The notes under the pieces: generated by a model
What the model was told of the DNA's origin: nothing
Databases searched by the model: none
What the model saw: the letters and a program-made list of their open reading frames with translations, nothing else
Assembly: GCA_021162155.1 (NCBI GenBank)
Contig: JAGGZF010000063.1
Span: 1-9,030, forward strand
DNA length: 9,030 nucleotides
Direction of reading: 5' to 3'
Origin: a bacterium
Lineage (GTDB): Bacteria > Patescibacteriota > Minisyncoccia > UBA6257
Shown: positions 1 to 7,694 of the stretch, one piece after another
Numbering within the stretch: position 1 is the first letter of the stretch
Layout: each line of letters opens with the position of its first letter
Program-made: the position numbers and the translations under genes

Positions 1-948
1 GTAGAGATTGTTCCTGTTTCCCGAAGAAATGAAATAGTCAGTTTTATTCATCAGGGATTGGAAGATTTTAGTATATCTCGTTCTATGAAGAGAGCATCTG
101 GCTGGGGGATTCCTGTGCCGGGGGATAATTCCCAAGTTATTTATGTTTGGTTTGACGCTTTAGCCAACTATATTACAGCTTTAGGTTATGCCGAGAATTC
201 TGACCTGTTTCGCAAATGGTGGGAGAAATCAGATAAGATTATTCACTTTATAGGAAAAGGTATTACTCGTTTCCATGCTGTTTATTGGCCGGCAATGTTG
301 CTGTCAGCAGGAATTCGGCTTCCTTCTACTATTTTTGTTCATGGTTATCTTACTATTAATGGCCAGAAAATTTCTAAATCTTCCGGAGGGGCGATAGATC
401 CCTTAGAATTAGTTAAAGAATACGACCCTGAAGTTATACGCTATTTTCTGCTTCGAGAGATTTCTCCTGGAGAAGATGGAGATTTTTCTAAACAAAGATT
501 ACAAGAAAGATATAACAGCGATTTGGCGCAGGGATTAGGTAATTTAGTGTCTCGTATTTTATCTTTAGGGGAACAATACGGAGGACAAATAATTGTTAAT
601 AACAGAGATAGTTCTTTTGTTGCTCAATCTTGGGATAAGTACAAACAATTGATGATGAGTTTTAGATTTAATGAGGCAGTAGCAGTGGCTAATGAGTTAG
701 TTGCCTATTGTGATAAGTATATCAGTGAAAGTAGGCCTTGGGAAAAGAAAGACACAGAAGAATTCCCTGTGATTTTAGGAAGGTTAGTGTATATTTTAGG
801 CATTATTACCTTAATGCTGTTGCCAGTGATGCCCCACACTGCGGAAAAAATTCTCCGCTTGTTGCAATTAGAGGAGCGTTCTCCTGAACGGTGGCTAAAC
901 CAGAAAATAGCTCTAAAAAGAAGTGCTCCTTTGTTTCCTAAAATATGA
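1..948 (+). CDS. metG: Methionyl-tRNA synthetase, C-terminal part (5' end outside window)
   Basis: This enzyme charges tRNA-Met with methionine in the cytoplasm. The reading frame is open from base 1 with no start, so only the last 315 residues are here and the HIGH motif lies upstream. Visible landmarks are FSISR (fragment residues 23-27), the WGIPVPGD block (35-42), VWFDALANYI (49-58), RFHAVYWPAMLL (90-101), and the KMSKS-type ATP loop as KISKS (123-127). GEDGDFS follows, then the helical anticodon-binding domain starting near YNSDLAQGLGNL and containing the SRPW motif. The protein ends at LFPKI, so it has no C-terminal EMAP-type tRNA-binding domain. One oddity is GKGI at 85-88, where most relatives have GKDI. 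The stop overlaps the tatD start by 4 bp (ATGA), so the two are probably translationally coupled; the metG-tatD pairing is also known from other bacteria. The internal TTG at 58 is not a real start because homology continues upstream of it. Confidence 0.97.
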   Translation, partial: VEIVPVSRRNEIVSFIHQGLEDFSISRSMKRASGWGIPVPGDNSQVIYVWFDALANYITALGYAENSDLFRKWWEKSDKIIHFIGKGITRFHAVYWPAMLLSAGIRLPSTIFVHGYLTINGQKISKSSGGAIDPLELVKEYDPEVIRYFLLREISPGEDGDFSKQRLQERYNSDLAQGLGNLVSRILSLGEQYGGQIIVNNRDSSFVAQSWDKYKQLMMSFRFNEAVAVANELVAYCDKYISESRPWEKKDTEEFPVILGRLVYILGIITLMLLPVMPHTAEKILRLLQLEERSPERWLNQKIALKRSAPLFPKI

Positions 949-1772
949 TATTTGATTCTCATTGTCATTTAAATTTGGCTGCTTTTGATAAAGATAGAGA
1001 GGATTTAATAAAACAGCTGGAAAAAGTAGACGTTTTTGTTATTAATGTAGGAACTTGTTATGCTACTTCGCTAAAAGCAATAGAAATAGCCCAAAATTGT
1101 TCCCATTGTTGGGCTTCTGTAGGTATTCATCCCAGTCACACTTTTTCTGCTTTTAACCCGGATAAGAAGGAAATTCCGGGAGATAAAATAGAGGCGGAAC
1201 AATGGGGAGAACAATGGGAACAATTGGTTCAGTATCCTAAAGTAGTGGCTATTGGTGAGTGTGGTTTGGATTATAGTTATCTGAAAAACTTTTCTTCTGC
1301 TGAACAAGATTTTTATAAACAACAACAGGAAAAAGTGTTTCGTCAGCAAATTAAAGCAGCGCAGCAATTTCACCTTCCTTTAATTCTTCATATTAGAGGG
1401 TTATATCAGAAGGCATTGGATATTTTAAGAGAAGAACACTATAAAGGCACGGGAGTATTTCACTTTTTTACCGGCACCCCAGAAGAGGCGAAACAGGTTA
1501 TCCAAACAGGATTTTATATAGGTTTTTCCGGAGTTATCACTTATTCATCCCAGTTAGATAAAACAATTCAAGAGGTTCCTCTAAACAGAATTTTGATAGA
1601 AACAGACGCTCCTTATGTAGTACCTGTTCCTTACAGAGGACAGAGAAATAATCCTTTTTATGTTACAGAGATTGCTGCTAAAATAGCCCAAGTCAGAAAC
1701 AAAACTACAGAGGATATATTAGAATTAACTGCCCGTAATACTCGACAACTTTTCTCTTTAGATTATCCTTAA
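945..1772 (+). CDS. tatD: TatD family metal-dependent hydrolase (putative DNase)
   Basis: This is a TIM-barrel metallohydrolase of the TatD family (275 aa); characterised members act as Mg-dependent 3'-5' DNA/RNA exonucleases. The metal ligands are in place: the HxH motif DSHCH (H6, H8), E105 in GECGLDY, H149 in LILHIR, H173 in VFHFFTG and D221 in ETDAPY. VGIHPSH at 59-65 and the RGxxNNP segment near 231-237 are also family-typical. Between the IHP motif and the GECGLDY motif lies a longer, charged loop (about residues 66-98) than in most relatives, which accounts for the length slightly above the usual 255-265. The usual C in HCFSG is F here. The ATG start lies inside the metG stop (ATGA), with no clear Shine-Dalgarno sequence, suggesting reinitiation after metG. 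Physiological substrate is not shown by the sequence. Confidence 0.95.
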   Translation: MIFDSHCHLNLAAFDKDREDLIKQLEKVDVFVINVGTCYATSLKAIEIAQNCSHCWASVGIHPSHTFSAFNPDKKEIPGDKIEAEQWGEQWEQLVQYPKVVAIGECGLDYSYLKNFSSAEQDFYKQQQEKVFRQQIKAAQQFHLPLILHIRGLYQKALDILREEHYKGTGVFHFFTGTPEEAKQVIQTGFYIGFSGVITYSSQLDKTIQEVPLNRILIETDAPYVVPVPYRGQRNNPFYVTEIAAKIAQVRNKTTEDILELTARNTRQLFSLDYP

Positions 1773-1777
1773 TGTTT

Positions 1778-1806
1778 TTGACTTTTTTTCTTTTTTGTTC
1801 TATACT
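1778..1806 (+). promoter_or_regulatory. Sigma-70-type promoter upstream of the holin-like gene
   Basis: TTGACT (1778-1783) and TATACT (1801-1806) each match the bacterial -35 and -10 consensus at five of six positions, with the ideal 17-nt spacer, which is pyrimidine-rich. It lies just after the tatD stop, so it would start a new unit: holin-like protein, secG and solute-binding protein. The predicted transcription start is near 1812-1814, only 5-7 nt before the ATG at 1819, so the mRNA would be almost leaderless. A second -10-like TATAGT at 1811-1816 lacks a good -35. No experimental support is available. Confidence 0.7.
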
Positions 1807-1818
1807 CTGATATAGTTT

Positions 1819-2181
1819 ATGTTTGCCTTGATTAAGAGAATTTTTGTAGGAATTTTCCTCAATATAGCTGCCTTAGTAGTTTGTGAGAAAGTATTCCAGT
1901 ATTATTTTCAGGATTTTTATTTTCAGGGAGATTTTTCCAAATTGGTTCTGTTAGCCCTAGTTTTGACTCTATTACATTTATTGATAAAACCCATACTTCG
2001 TTTTTTCTCAGCGCCCTTAATTTGGATTACTTTGGGGTTATTTTCTGTGGTCATCAACCTGATAATCTTGAAGACAGCAGGTTTTTTCTTCCCTGAATTA
2101 GTTATTCACTCCTCTATAGTATGGTTAGGCGCCTCTCTAATTATTAGTATTTTTAACAGTTTTCTTCGTTGGGTAAAATAA
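1819..2181 (+). CDS. Four-helix membrane protein, phage holin family 4 / DUF360-like
   Basis: This is a small (120 aa) integral membrane protein. Hydrophobic segments lie at about residues 7-24, 41-57, 65-87 and 97-115. The central LHLLIKPIL ... PLIWITLGLFSVVIN stretch (52-80) matches the conserved core of the Phage_holin_4_2 (DUF360, PF04020) family, where a proline after the second helix and a TLGLF motif in the third are typical. The family is widespread on bacterial chromosomes outside prophages and its function is unknown; the holin name reflects topology similarity and no lysis partner (endolysin) lies nearby. The ATG at 1819 is preceded by a strong promoter but no Shine-Dalgarno site. 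It is followed 26 nt later by secG, suggesting co-transcription. Confidence 0.85.
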   Translation: MFALIKRIFVGIFLNIAALVVCEKVFQYYFQDFYFQGDFSKLVLLALVLTLLHLLIKPILRFFSAPLIWITLGLFSVVINLIILKTAGFFFPELVIHSSIVWLGASLIISIFNSFLRWVK

Positions 2182-2207
2182 ATTTATTAACACCTGATGC
2201 AATAATA

Positions 2208-2426
2208 ATGAGTTTTTATTTGGGTATAGCACAAATAATCATAGGAATAGCGGTTATAGTATTAATATTGCTTCAACAAAGAGGTGGAGGAATTGGAATT
2301 TTAGGTGGTGTATCTACTCAGTTTTATGGAACTAGGCGAGGTTTAGAAAAAAGTCTTTTTATTGCCACCTTTGTGTTGGTTGCTTTATTTATAATAATTT
2401 CTTTTTGGCAATTAAAGGTAGGATAA
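2208..2426 (+). CDS. secG: Preprotein translocase subunit SecG
   Basis: SecG is the small accessory subunit of the SecYEG channel; it assists SecA-driven export. The 72-residue protein has two transmembrane helices (about 4-22 and 51-67). Between them is the diagnostic cytoplasmic loop LLQQRGGGIG (21-30), then a GG pair, and RRGLEKSLF (43-51) leading into the second helix. Length is normal for the family. The ATG at 2208 is chosen over an upstream in-frame TTG at 2169: that TTG lies within the preceding gene and would add 13 residues absent from typical SecG proteins. No Shine-Dalgarno sequence is visible; the region before the start is AT-rich. The gene sits between a holin-like membrane protein and a solute-binding protein, probably in one transcript. 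Confidence 0.95.
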   Translation: MSFYLGIAQIIIGIAVIVLILLQQRGGGIGILGGVSTQFYGTRRGLEKSLFIATFVLVALFIIISFWQLKVG

Positions 2427-2469
2427 AGACCGGAGAATATTTTGTCTTTTGAGAGAAATAATTACTGCG

Positions 2470-4140
2470 ATGCATAACTGGCTTAACTCTTTGAAGGATA
2501 CTTGGCTAAATTTCTCTTGGACTAAAAGAGGGCTGGTTATCTTTTTTCTGATAACTTTAATTTGGGGGATATATAATAGTGTTGATGTTTTGTTACAGAG
2601 AATTACTACAGAAGAACCGGTAGCCGGAGGAACTTTGCGGTTAGGAATAGTAGGGCGTCCTCTTTTGAAAAATCCTATTTTATCTTCTGACAACGAAGGT
2701 GATAGAGAAATAATAAATTTAGTTTATAACGGACTTTTTCGCATAGGAGAAGGAGGAAAGATATTACCAGATTTGGCGGAGAAAGTAGAAATTTCTCCTG
2801 ATGAAAGAACTTATACTGTTTTTTTGAAGGACAATATATTATGGCATGACGGAACACCCTTTTCTGCTGATGATGTAGTATTTACCATAGAAACTATTCA
2901 GGACCCAGATATTAAAAGTCCTTTAAATTTAAACTGGAGAGGGGTAGTAGTAGAGAAACTGGCTGACAATATAGTGCGTTTTAATTTGAGAAATCCTTAT
3001 GTTCCCTTTCTCCAAAATTTGACAGTGAAAATAATTCCCAAACATATTTGGGAGAATATAGAGGCAGTCAATTTTCCTCATGCCGAATATAACTCTAAAC
3101 CTATAGGAACAGGCCCCTACATATTTGAATCTTTAGAAAAATTGAAAACAGGTAAAATTGTCAGTTATAATTTGGTTGCTAACCAGAGTTATCACAGGGG
3201 AGCCCCTTATATTAGTCATATTTCTCTTCTTTTTTATGATAACTATGATGAGGCCAAGACAGCGTTATTAAGAGGAGATGTAGAAGGTCTAAACTCTGTA
3301 GCGTTAGAAGATGCCGATTTTTTTCAGCAAAAAAGGAAGTATCGGTTAGTTAAGATACTCTCGCCCCGCTATTATGCTGTTTTCCTAAATTTAAAAAAAG
3401 ATATATTTTCCTTACCCCTTCGTAAGGCGCTTGATTTGGCTATTGACAGAGAAAAATTAGTGAAGGAAATTTTACATAATCAGGCAATTGAACTGAATTC
3501 CCCTTTTGTTCCTCAAATATTTCCTGTTTCTAATTCTTCTCCCCAGTATTCTCTAAAGAAAGCACAGCAACTAATAAAGCAGAACGCCAAAAAAGATGAG
3601 GAGTTAAAATTCAAGTTACTGGTTCCGGAAAATAAAACCCTTATTAATGTAGCCAATTTCTTAATTAACAGTTGGAGGAATATAGGACTCTCGCCGGAAT
3701 TACAAATAGTTCCTTCCTCCATTTTAACAAAAGAGATTATAGAGAAAAGGAATTATGATGCTCTTCTGTTTGGCGAAGAAATAGGCATAATTCCTGACCT
3801 GTTTCCTTTTTGGCACTCTTCTCAAAAGGAACCTCCGGGATTAAATCTTTCCAATTATAGTAATTCCAGATTAGATAAATTAGTGGAAGAAATTAGAACT
3901 ATTACCGAAGAAGACAAACGTCGTCAGGATTTCATTGAGATTCAGAAAATTTTGAATGAGGATAAACCGGCTCTTTTCTTGTATAATTCTTACCACCTCT
4001 TTCTTTTGCCTCGTAAAGTTCAGGGTAATTCTATTTCTATAGTTAATTTTCCTTCAGAAAAGTTTTCTGATATAGAAAAGTGGTATATAAAAACCAAGAG
4101 AAGGATAAATTTTTCGGCTCTTAAAGAGAAAAATCTTTAA
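2470..4140 (+). CDS. Membrane-anchored family-5 extracellular solute-binding protein (peptide-type)
   Basis: Family-5 solute-binding proteins (SBP_bac_5, DppA/OppA type) bind peptides or other small molecules outside the membrane and deliver them to an ABC permease. From the ATG at 2470 the protein has 556 residues. A basic stretch (TKR, 18-20) precedes one transmembrane helix (about 21-43), followed by the extracellular domain: GGTLRLGI (53-60), NLVYNGLF, the family signature region from LPDLAEKVEISPDERTY through WHDGTPFSADDVVF (99-138), and a later PIGTGPY motif. There is no lipobox cysteine, so it is tethered by its helix instead of lipid. A TTG at 2449, behind a weak GGAG (2432-2435), is an alternative start that would give 563 residues. 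No ABC permease or ATPase gene is in the window. Ligand cannot be assigned. Confidence 0.9.
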   Translation: MHNWLNSLKDTWLNFSWTKRGLVIFFLITLIWGIYNSVDVLLQRITTEEPVAGGTLRLGIVGRPLLKNPILSSDNEGDREIINLVYNGLFRIGEGGKILPDLAEKVEISPDERTYTVFLKDNILWHDGTPFSADDVVFTIETIQDPDIKSPLNLNWRGVVVEKLADNIVRFNLRNPYVPFLQNLTVKIIPKHIWENIEAVNFPHAEYNSKPIGTGPYIFESLEKLKTGKIVSYNLVANQSYHRGAPYISHISLLFYDNYDEAKTALLRGDVEGLNSVALEDADFFQQKRKYRLVKILSPRYYAVFLNLKKDIFSLPLRKALDLAIDREKLVKEILHNQAIELNSPFVPQIFPVSNSSPQYSLKKAQQLIKQNAKKDEELKFKLLVPENKTLINVANFLINSWRNIGLSPELQIVPSSILTKEIIEKRNYDALLFGEEIGIIPDLFPFWHSSQKEPPGLNLSNYSNSRLDKLVEEIRTITEEDKRRQDFIEIQKILNEDKPALFLYNSYHLFLLPRKVQGNSISIVNFPSEKFSDIEKWYIKTKRRINFSALKEKNL

Positions 4141-4156
4141 GAAATCAGATTATAAA

Positions 4157-4239
4157 GCCGAGGTGGCGGAACTGGCAGACGCGCAGCGTTCAGGACGCTG
4201 TCCGCTTTGCGGGTGAGGGTTCAACTCCCTCCCTCGGCA
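4157..4239 (+). tRNA. tRNA-Leu (anticodon CAG)
   Basis: An 83-nt class II tRNA folds cleanly. The acceptor GCCGAGG (4157-4163) pairs with CCTCGGC (4232-4238). The D stem is GCG/CGC (4166-4168 with 4180-4182). The anticodon stem CAGCG/CGCTG (4184-4188 with 4196-4200) encloses the loop TTCAGGA, giving anticodon CAG (4191-4193), which reads CUG. A long variable arm with stem CCGC/GCGG (4202-4205 with 4209-4212) is typical of leucine tRNAs. The T stem GAGGG/CCCTC (4215-4219 with 4227-4231) encloses TTCAACT. Discriminator A is at 4239. The following bases are CTA, so CCA is not encoded and must be added by a nucleotidyltransferase. It lies 17 nt after the solute-binding protein stop and 57 nt before rnj. 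Confidence 0.97.
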
Positions 4240-4296
4240 CTAATTTGTATCTTATGTCAGCGTCGTTTAATTAATATTAATCATTTATCTTTATTT

Positions 4297-6024
4297 ATGA
4301 GAAAAAGAACTACATCACGCTCCCGTCTCCTCCAAAAGACAACTCTTAAAGGTGGTGGGATTTTAAAAATCATTCCTTTGGGAGGACTGGAGGAAGTGGG
4401 AAGAAATATGACTTTGCTAGAATATGAGAACCAGATTTTGATAGTAGATATGGGATTACAGTTCCCTGACGAAAATACACCCGGCATCGATTTTATTATT
4501 CCTAATATAGAATATCTTACTACTCATCCGGAGAAGAAAATTTTAGGAGTGTTTATTACTCATGCTCATTACGACCATATAGGGGCTATTCCTTATTTAA
4601 TAGATAAATTGAATTATCCTCCTCTTTACGCTACACCTTTAGCAAAAGCCATTATTCTGAAAAGACAAGAAGATTTTTCTCACTTAAAGAAATTACATAT
4701 AGAAAATTTACAGGTTAATAGTAAGAAGTTCTATGAGTTGGGACCATTTAGAATAAAAACCTTTCATCTTAATCATAATATTCCGGAAACCATAGGGTTG
4801 GCTATAAATTCTCCGGTGGGGAGAATTTTCTACGCCACTGATTATAAATTTGACTTTCAGCCCTTAGTGGATAGGCCGGCTAATTTGTCATATATAGCCA
4901 ATCTGGCTAATGGAGGAATTGATTTATTGCTTTCTGATTCTACTTATGCGGATACTCCGGGACATTCTTTATCAGAAAAGGTAATAATGGATAATTTGGA
5001 GAAAATCTTTGCTACAGCAAAATCAAGGATTTTTCTGGCTACTTTTGCTTCTCTTATCAGTCGTCTTCAGCAGGCAATATGGCTTTCGGAGAAATATAAT
5101 CGCAAGGTTGCTATAGAAGGACGCACTATGCGTACTAACTTTAAAATTGCTCAGAAGTTGGGATACATCAAAGTTAATAAAGATACTTTAATAAATGTTA
5201 AAGATGCTCGTCGTTTACCTCCTCGTCGGGTTACTATTTTATGTACTGGTGCCCAAGGAGAACCGGAAGCAGTATTAATGAAACTGGTTAATAGAGAACA
5301 TAAGTATTTGAGGATAGAGAAAGGAGATACTATAATATTTTCTTCTTCCACTGTTCCCGGTAACGAATTGGCAGTGCAGAACCTTAAAGATAATCTAGCC
5401 AAACAGGGAGCAGAAGTATATCACTATAAAATGTTGGATATTCATGCTTCTGGTCACGGCTATCAGGAGGATTTGAAGTTAATGATTAATTTAGTTCATC
5501 CTCGTTTCTTTATGCCCATTCATGGCTATTACTCCTTACTAAAAGCCCATGCTCAAATAGCAGAATCAATGGGCATTGCTCCTTCTCATATAGTAGTGGC
5601 TTCCAACGGACAAATTGTAGAATTAACCCGTGATAATATCCGCTTAACTCAAAAATTTGTTCCTACTAACTATATTATGGTTGATGGATTGGGAGTAGGA
5701 GATGTAGGAGAAGTAGTTCTTAGGGATAGGCAGACCTTATCTAAAGACGGCATATTTATAATTATTGCTTTAGTTGATAAAAAGACCGGGTTATTACATA
5801 ATGAAGCAGAGATTATTTCCCGGGGATTTGTGTATATGAAAGAATCTAAAGACCTGATCCAGAAAACTAAAAAAATGACTCAAGAAATTGTTGCTCGATG
5901 CACCAAAAGACAATCCTTTAATGATGCTTATATTAGAAATACCTTAAGAGATGAAATTGGAATGTTTCTTTTTCAACAAACGAAACGCAGGCCAATGGTT
6001 TTGCCGGTAGTAATAGAAATTTAA
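4297..6024 (+). CDS. rnj: Ribonuclease J
   Basis: RNase J is a metallo-beta-lactamase/beta-CASP nuclease with 5'-3' exonuclease and endonuclease activity, used in mRNA decay and rRNA maturation. The 575-residue protein has the zinc motif HAHYDH (89-94), further ligands H160 (in HNIPET), D182 (ATDYKFD) and H409 (PIHGYY), the DSTYADTPG segment (214-222), EGRTMRTN (274-281), CTGAQGEPEA (316-325), the beta-CASP HASGHG motif (383-388), and a C-terminal domain ending in KRRPMVLPVVIEI. The first 20 residues are a basic tail (seven R/K) before the conserved core ILKIIPLGGLEEVG. The ATG at 4297 is preferred because the frame's upstream TTG (4207) is inside the tRNA. No Shine-Dalgarno site is seen. gpmI follows after 13 nt, so the two are probably co-transcribed. 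Confidence 0.96.
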   Translation: MRKRTTSRSRLLQKTTLKGGGILKIIPLGGLEEVGRNMTLLEYENQILIVDMGLQFPDENTPGIDFIIPNIEYLTTHPEKKILGVFITHAHYDHIGAIPYLIDKLNYPPLYATPLAKAIILKRQEDFSHLKKLHIENLQVNSKKFYELGPFRIKTFHLNHNIPETIGLAINSPVGRIFYATDYKFDFQPLVDRPANLSYIANLANGGIDLLLSDSTYADTPGHSLSEKVIMDNLEKIFATAKSRIFLATFASLISRLQQAIWLSEKYNRKVAIEGRTMRTNFKIAQKLGYIKVNKDTLINVKDARRLPPRRVTILCTGAQGEPEAVLMKLVNREHKYLRIEKGDTIIFSSSTVPGNELAVQNLKDNLAKQGAEVYHYKMLDIHASGHGYQEDLKLMINLVHPRFFMPIHGYYSLLKAHAQIAESMGIAPSHIVVASNGQIVELTRDNIRLTQKFVPTNYIMVDGLGVGDVGEVVLRDRQTLSKDGIFIIIALVDKKTGLLHNEAEIISRGFVYMKESKDLIQKTKKMTQEIVARCTKRQSFNDAYIRNTLRDEIGMFLFQQTKRRPMVLPVVIEI

Positions 6025-6037
6025 TTTATCTATATTT

Positions 6038-7627
6038 ATGCTTTCCTCTAAAATTTGCTTAATTATCTTGGACGGATGGGGTATAGGGAGGGAAGATTTT
6101 ACTAATGCTATTTATCAAGCGCAGACACCTTATATAGAGGAAATTAAAAAATTTTATCCAATGACTACTTTACAGGCTTCAGGAATAGCTGTAGGCCTGC
6201 CTTTCTCCGAACCGGGTAATAGCGAAGTAGGGCACCTTACATTAGGAACAGGACAGATTTTGTACCAATATCCGGTAAGAATCTCGCAGAGTATTAGCAA
6301 CAAAACATTTTTTCATAACCCTGCCTTTGAGTCAGTGATAAATCACACTATTCAGAATCACAGTGCCCTTCATTTAATTGGTCTTCTTTCTTCTGCTGTA
6401 GTCCATAGTTCTTATGAACATTTATTAGCGCTGATAGATTTAGCGCGCCAGCACAATCTCCCTCGTGTTTATCTACATCTTTTCACAGACGGAAGGGATT
6501 CTTCTCCTTATGCCGCCAAGGAACTACTTCCTCAATTATTAACAGATTTAAAAGATAGAGGAGCAGGCCAGTTAGCCAGTATAGCAGGCCGCTTCTACGG
6601 AATGGACAGGGATAAAAATTATGACAGAACCCGTAAAGTTTATGATGCTATAGTACAAGGGAAGGGAACTATTATTAAAGACCCGATATTATATTTGGAG
6701 TATAATTATAAAAAAGGTATTACTGATGAGTTTATCCCCCCGGCGCTAGTGGGCGACCCTCAAGATCCTCATTCAGTTAAACTCATTCAGAATAATGATG
6801 GTTTGATTTTTTTCAATTTTAGAGAAGAAAGAATGAGGCAGTTAGTAGAACCTTTTGTGTTTTCCGAATTTAATAAATTCCCTATAAAAAGATTTTCTAA
6901 CTTGAAAATAGTCACGATGACTCAATACCATAAGTCATTCCCTACTGCAGTGGCTTTTCCTCCTCAGAAAATAACTACCTGTTTGGCTAAAGTATTGTCT
7001 GAATATAAAAAGAGACAACTTCATCTGGCGGAATCAGAAAAATATGCCCATGTAACTTATTTTTTTGACGGGTTAAAAGAAAAACCTTATCCCGGAGAAT
7101 TTTGGGTAATAGTTCCTTCTGTAAAGACCTTACATTTAGAAGATTATCCGGAATTAGCAGCGCCTCAAATTAGCCAAAGATTATTACAGGCATTTGAAGA
7201 AAGGGTTTACGATTTTATCTTGGTAAATTATGCTAATGGAGATTTAATTGGGCACACCGGAGATATAGAGGCAGGTAAAGAAGCAGCAGAAGTTATAGAT
7301 AAACAGTTGGCTAAAGTAGTGCCGACAGGAATGGAGCAGGGCTATACTTTTTTGATTACTGCTGACCACGGAAATTTGGAAAGAATGGCTAATCCGTTTA
7401 CCGGGGAAAAAGAAACCAGTCATGATACCAGTTTAGTACCCTTTTATTTTGTTGATAAACGTTTTCGTCTTCCTCAACCGCGAACCAAAGCACAGATTAA
7501 GAGTATAGAAAGAGAAAGTGGAGGAATGCTGGCTGATGTTAGTCCTACTATTTTAACCTTATTTGGCCTGCCGGTTCCTCAAGAAATGACCGGTCAATCT
7601 CTGCTTCCTTTATTGGGTATTTTCTGA
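6038..7627 (+). CDS. gpmI: 2,3-bisphosphoglycerate-independent phosphoglycerate mutase
   Basis: GpmI interconverts 3- and 2-phosphoglycerate in glycolysis through a phosphoserine intermediate, using two Mn ions. The 529-residue protein (usual length about 510) shows the whole active site: D12 in LDGWG, catalytic S62 in GNSEVGH, H123 in VVHSS, R153/D154 in DGRDSS, R185 and R191 in GRFYGMDRDKNYDR, the phosphate-binding NFREER (R262, R265; most relatives have NFRPDR), K335 in SEKYAHVT, D402/H406 in NGDLIGHTG, D443/H444 in TADHGN, and H462 in TSHDTS. With S62, D12, H123, R153, D154, R185 and R191 it matches the Geobacillus stearothermophilus numbering exactly. The start at 6038 fits the family N-terminus and has no Shine-Dalgarno site. 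It follows rnj by 13 nt. It is the only glycolytic gene in the window. Confidence 0.97.
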   Translation: MLSSKICLIILDGWGIGREDFTNAIYQAQTPYIEEIKKFYPMTTLQASGIAVGLPFSEPGNSEVGHLTLGTGQILYQYPVRISQSISNKTFFHNPAFESVINHTIQNHSALHLIGLLSSAVVHSSYEHLLALIDLARQHNLPRVYLHLFTDGRDSSPYAAKELLPQLLTDLKDRGAGQLASIAGRFYGMDRDKNYDRTRKVYDAIVQGKGTIIKDPILYLEYNYKKGITDEFIPPALVGDPQDPHSVKLIQNNDGLIFFNFREERMRQLVEPFVFSEFNKFPIKRFSNLKIVTMTQYHKSFPTAVAFPPQKITTCLAKVLSEYKKRQLHLAESEKYAHVTYFFDGLKEKPYPGEFWVIVPSVKTLHLEDYPELAAPQISQRLLQAFEERVYDFILVNYANGDLIGHTGDIEAGKEAAEVIDKQLAKVVPTGMEQGYTFLITADHGNLERMANPFTGEKETSHDTSLVPFYFVDKRFRLPQPRTKAQIKSIERESGGMLADVSPTILTLFGLPVPQEMTGQSLLPLLGIF

Positions 7628-7670
7628 AAGAATAAGAAGTTTATTAAGTGTAACACTATGGCACTTTTTC

Positions 7671-7691
7671 CGTCTTCTGTAGTAGAAGACG
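7671..7691 (+). promoter_or_regulatory. Perfect 8-bp hairpin directly before the DUF5667-type start codon
   Basis: CGTCTTCT (7671-7678) pairs perfectly with AGAAGACG (7684-7691) around the 5-nt loop GTAGT. The hairpin ends 3 nt before the ATG at 7695, and an in-frame TAG at 7683-7685 means that start cannot lie further upstream. It would therefore occupy the place of a ribosome-binding site. There is no U-tract after it, so it is not an intrinsic terminator on this strand; the T-run (7665-7669) precedes it. A translational control role is inference. Confidence 0.5.
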
Positions 7692-7694
7692 AAT

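Noticed and set aside
1819..2181. Prophage remnant suggested by the holin-type name
   Set aside because: The family is common as a chromosomal membrane protein, and no endolysin, structural phage gene, integrase or att site is nearby.
2169..2207. TTG-started 13-residue extension of SecG
   Set aside because: It lies partly within the preceding gene and is not typical of SecG; the ATG at 2208 begins a normal-length protein.
4151..4156. TATAAA directly before the tRNA as a -10 box
   Set aside because: Transcription would begin inside the tRNA acceptor stem or D arm, so it cannot make the whole tRNA.
4207..4296. TTG-started extension of RNase J beginning inside the tRNA
   Set aside because: It would overlap a well-folded tRNA and encodes a sequence with no resemblance to RNase J; ATG 4297 fits better.
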